A stretch of DNA of 5,320 nt. It comes from an uncultured Bacteroidota bacterium (lineage in GTDB: Bacteria; Bacteroidota; Bacteroidia; Flavobacteriales; Flavobacteriaceae). Both the position numbers and the translations under genes were made by a program. Where the stretch lies: assembly GCA_903920835.1 (NCBI GenBank), contig CAIXNQ010000252.1, positions 1 to 5,320 on the forward strand, in the 5' to 3' direction. The stretch's first letter is position 1, and the number at the start of each line of letters is the position of its first letter. The notes under the pieces were generated by a model. The model was not told the DNA's origin. It saw nothing but the letters and a program-made list of their open reading frames with translations, and did no database searches. Of this stretch, positions 3,650-5,320 are shown piece after piece.

Positions 3650-5320
3650 ATGAAACGAATAATCAAAAAAGTGGCGGTAGTAGGATCTGGAATTATGGGT
3701 TCTGGAATTGCTTGTCATTTTGCAAACATTGGTGTAGAAGTGTTGCTTTTAGACATCGTTCCAAATGAACTTACCGAAGCCGAAGCGATAAAAGGACTTA
3801 CGCTAGAAAGCAAAGTCGTTCGCAATCGTTTGGTGAATGACCATTTGGCGAATGCTTTAAAATCGAACCCATCGCCTATTTACAGTCAGAAGTTTGCTAG
3901 TAGAATTACTACGGGCAATACCACCGATGACATGGCTAAAATTGCAAGCTGTGATTGGATTATTGAAGTGGTTGTGGAACGTCTAGACATCAAGAAATTG
4001 GTGTTTGAGCAAATTGATAAATTCCGTAAAATCGGAATTTTAGTCACTTCAAACACGTCTGGAATTCCGATTAAGTTGATGAATGAAGGTCGTAGTGAAG
4101 ACTTCCAAGCACATTTTTGTGGCACGCACTTTTTCAACCCAGCCCGTTATTTAAAATTATTCGAAATCATTCCGGGACCAAAAACATCTCCTGGAGTATT
4201 GGAATTCTTAACCAATTACGGTTCGCAATATTTAGGTAAAACTTCGGTCGTAGCCAAAGATACTCCAGCATTCATCGGAAACCGTATTGGTATTTTCGGC
4301 ATTCAGAGTTTGTTCCATTTGGTAAAAGAAATGGGATTGACGATTGAAGAAGTCGATAAATTAACCGGACCAGTTATTGGTCGTCCAAAATCAGCTACGT
4401 TCAGAACAGTTGATGTTGTTGGATTGGATACTTTGGTTCACGTGGCCAACGGATTATATGAAGGTTGCCCAAATGATGAAGCACACGAATTGTTCAAACT
4501 ACCCGATTTCATCAACAAAATGATGGAAAACGAATGGCTAGGAAGTAAAACCGGACAAGGTTTTTATAAAAAAGAAGGTAAAGAAATTCTGTCTTTAGAT
4601 TTAGATACTTTAGAATATAGAGCCGCTAAAAAAGCCTCATTCGCTACATTAGAATTGACTAAAACAATTGACAAACCAATCGATAGATTCAAAGTTTTGG
4701 TAAAAGGAAAAGATAAGGCCGGCGATTTTTACAGAAAGAACTTCGCTGCGATGTTTGCCTATTGCTCGAATAGAGTCCCTGAAATCACTGACGAATTCTA
4801 CAAAATTGATGATGCCATGAAAGCCGGTTTCGGTTGGGAAAACGGTCCGTTTGAAATTTGGGATGCCATTGGTGTAGAAAAAGCTATTGAGTTAATGAAA
4901 ACCGAAGGCTACGAAGCAGCAGCTTGGGTTACCGATATGATAGCATCTGGAAACACTACTTTTTACACCGTTAAAAATGGAAAAACCTGTTTCTACAACA
5001 TTCCTTCAAAATCGCAAGAAGAAAAACCGGGGCAAGATGCCTTTATCATACTAGACAACATCAGAGAAAGTCACAAAGTTTGGGGCAATTCTGATGCTAC
5101 AGTTTTCGATTTAGGAGATGGTATCTTAAACTTAGAATTCCATTCTAAAATGAATACTATTGGTGGTGGTGTATTAACTGCTATCAACAAAGCCATCGAT
5201 TTGGCAGAAAAAGAATACCGCGGATTAGTAATCGGAAATCAAGGAACAAATTTCTCTGTTGGAGCCAACATCGGAATGATTTTCATGATGGCAGTCGAGC
5301 AAGAATACGACGAATTGAAC
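3650..5320 (+). CDS. fadN: 3-hydroxyacyl-CoA dehydrogenase / enoyl-CoA hydratase, FadN type (3'-truncated)
   Basis: A bifunctional beta-oxidation enzyme. The hydratase hydrates trans-2-enoyl-CoA and the NAD-dependent dehydrogenase oxidises the resulting 3-hydroxyacyl-CoA to 3-ketoacyl-CoA. The window holds 557 codons with no stop; relatives are about 800 residues, so roughly 240 are missing. Residues 8-35 form the NAD-binding Rossmann motif, VAVVGSGIMGSG with the glycines of GxGxxG at 12, 14 and 17, and D35 for the ribose. SNTSG (134-138) and the catalytic pair H160 (GTHFFNPARYLK) and E172 follow. The C-terminal dehydrogenase domains begin about 200 (AKDTPAFIGNRIG), include GPVIGRPKSATFRTVDVVGLD, and run to about 420. 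From about 480 a crotonase (enoyl-CoA hydratase) domain begins, with oxyanion-hole motif FSVGAN at 535-540. The dehydrogenase-first order is that of Bacillus FadN, the reverse of E. coli FadB. The ATG at 3650 follows an A-run with no Shine-Dalgarno site. It is probably cotranscribed with the MarR gene; a thiolase and acyl-CoA dehydrogenase are likely downstream but outside the window. Confidence 0.96.
   Translation, partial: MKRIIKKVAVVGSGIMGSGIACHFANIGVEVLLLDIVPNELTEAEAIKGLTLESKVVRNRLVNDHLANALKSNPSPIYSQKFASRITTGNTTDDMAKIASCDWIIEVVVERLDIKKLVFEQIDKFRKIGILVTSNTSGIPIKLMNEGRSEDFQAHFCGTHFFNPARYLKLFEIIPGPKTSPGVLEFLTNYGSQYLGKTSVVAKDTPAFIGNRIGIFGIQSLFHLVKEMGLTIEEVDKLTGPVIGRPKSATFRTVDVVGLDTLVHVANGLYEGCPNDEAHELFKLPDFINKMMENEWLGSKTGQGFYKKEGKEILSLDLDTLEYRAAKKASFATLELTKTIDKPIDRFKVLVKGKDKAGDFYRKNFAAMFAYCSNRVPEITDEFYKIDDAMKAGFGWENGPFEIWDAIGVEKAIELMKTEGYEAAAWVTDMIASGNTTFYTVKNGKTCFYNIPSKSQEEKPGQDAFIILDNIRESHKVWGNSDATVFDLGDGILNLEFHSKMNTIGGGVLTAINKAIDLAEKEYRGLVIGNQGTNFSVGANIGMIFMMAVEQEYDELN

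Noticed and set aside
3886..4137. Minus-strand open frame inside fadN
   Set aside because: Antisense to conserved dehydrogenase motifs including the catalytic histidine region; a shadow frame.

Overview
The window looks like chromosomal DNA from a member of the Bacteroidota, most likely a Flavobacterium-type organism. Four things point there: high A+T content; a type IX secretion (T9SS) type A sorting domain at the left edge; start codons with no Shine-Dalgarno sequence, preceded instead by A/T-rich stretches; and promoter candidates of the Bacteroidota form TTTG-N19-21-TAnnTTTG. I see no rRNA, tRNA, CRISPR array, insertion sequence or phage gene.

Layout, left to right. (1) Bases 1-264, + strand: the C-terminal end of a secreted protein carrying a T9SS sorting domain. 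(2) Bases 281-309: a strong hairpin with an A-run on one side and a T-run on the other, which can terminate transcription arriving from both directions. (3) Bases 327-1770, - strand: pheS (phenylalanyl-tRNA synthetase alpha chain) followed 13 nt later by a small acidic protein of unknown function with a TTG start. A TAnnTTTG promoter box lies just upstream of pheS. (4) Bases 1851-2894, - strand: an Lrp/AsnC regulator followed 9 nt later by 5-formyltetrahydrofolate cyclo-ligase, probably one transcript. (5) Bases 2895-3121: a 227-bp A/T-rich divergent promoter region with candidate promoters facing both ways and several short dyads. (6) Bases 3122-5320, + strand: a MarR-family regulator and then a FadN-type fatty-acid beta-oxidation enzyme (3-hydroxyacyl-CoA dehydrogenase followed by enoyl-CoA hydratase). 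The enzyme is cut off by the window end after 557 residues. The 96-bp gap between these two genes holds a striking run of 7-bp repeats (NNTCTTG) with nested inverted repeats.

How the genes relate. The minus-strand genes are housekeeping: translation (pheS), one-carbon/folate metabolism (the cyclo-ligase) and amino-acid-responsive regulation (Lrp). The plus-strand pair looks like the start of a beta-oxidation operon led by its own MarR-type regulator. I found no convincing new multi-gene system. The parts most worth a second look are the heptad repeat between marR and fadN, the unknown gene behind pheS, and the dyads between lrp and marR.
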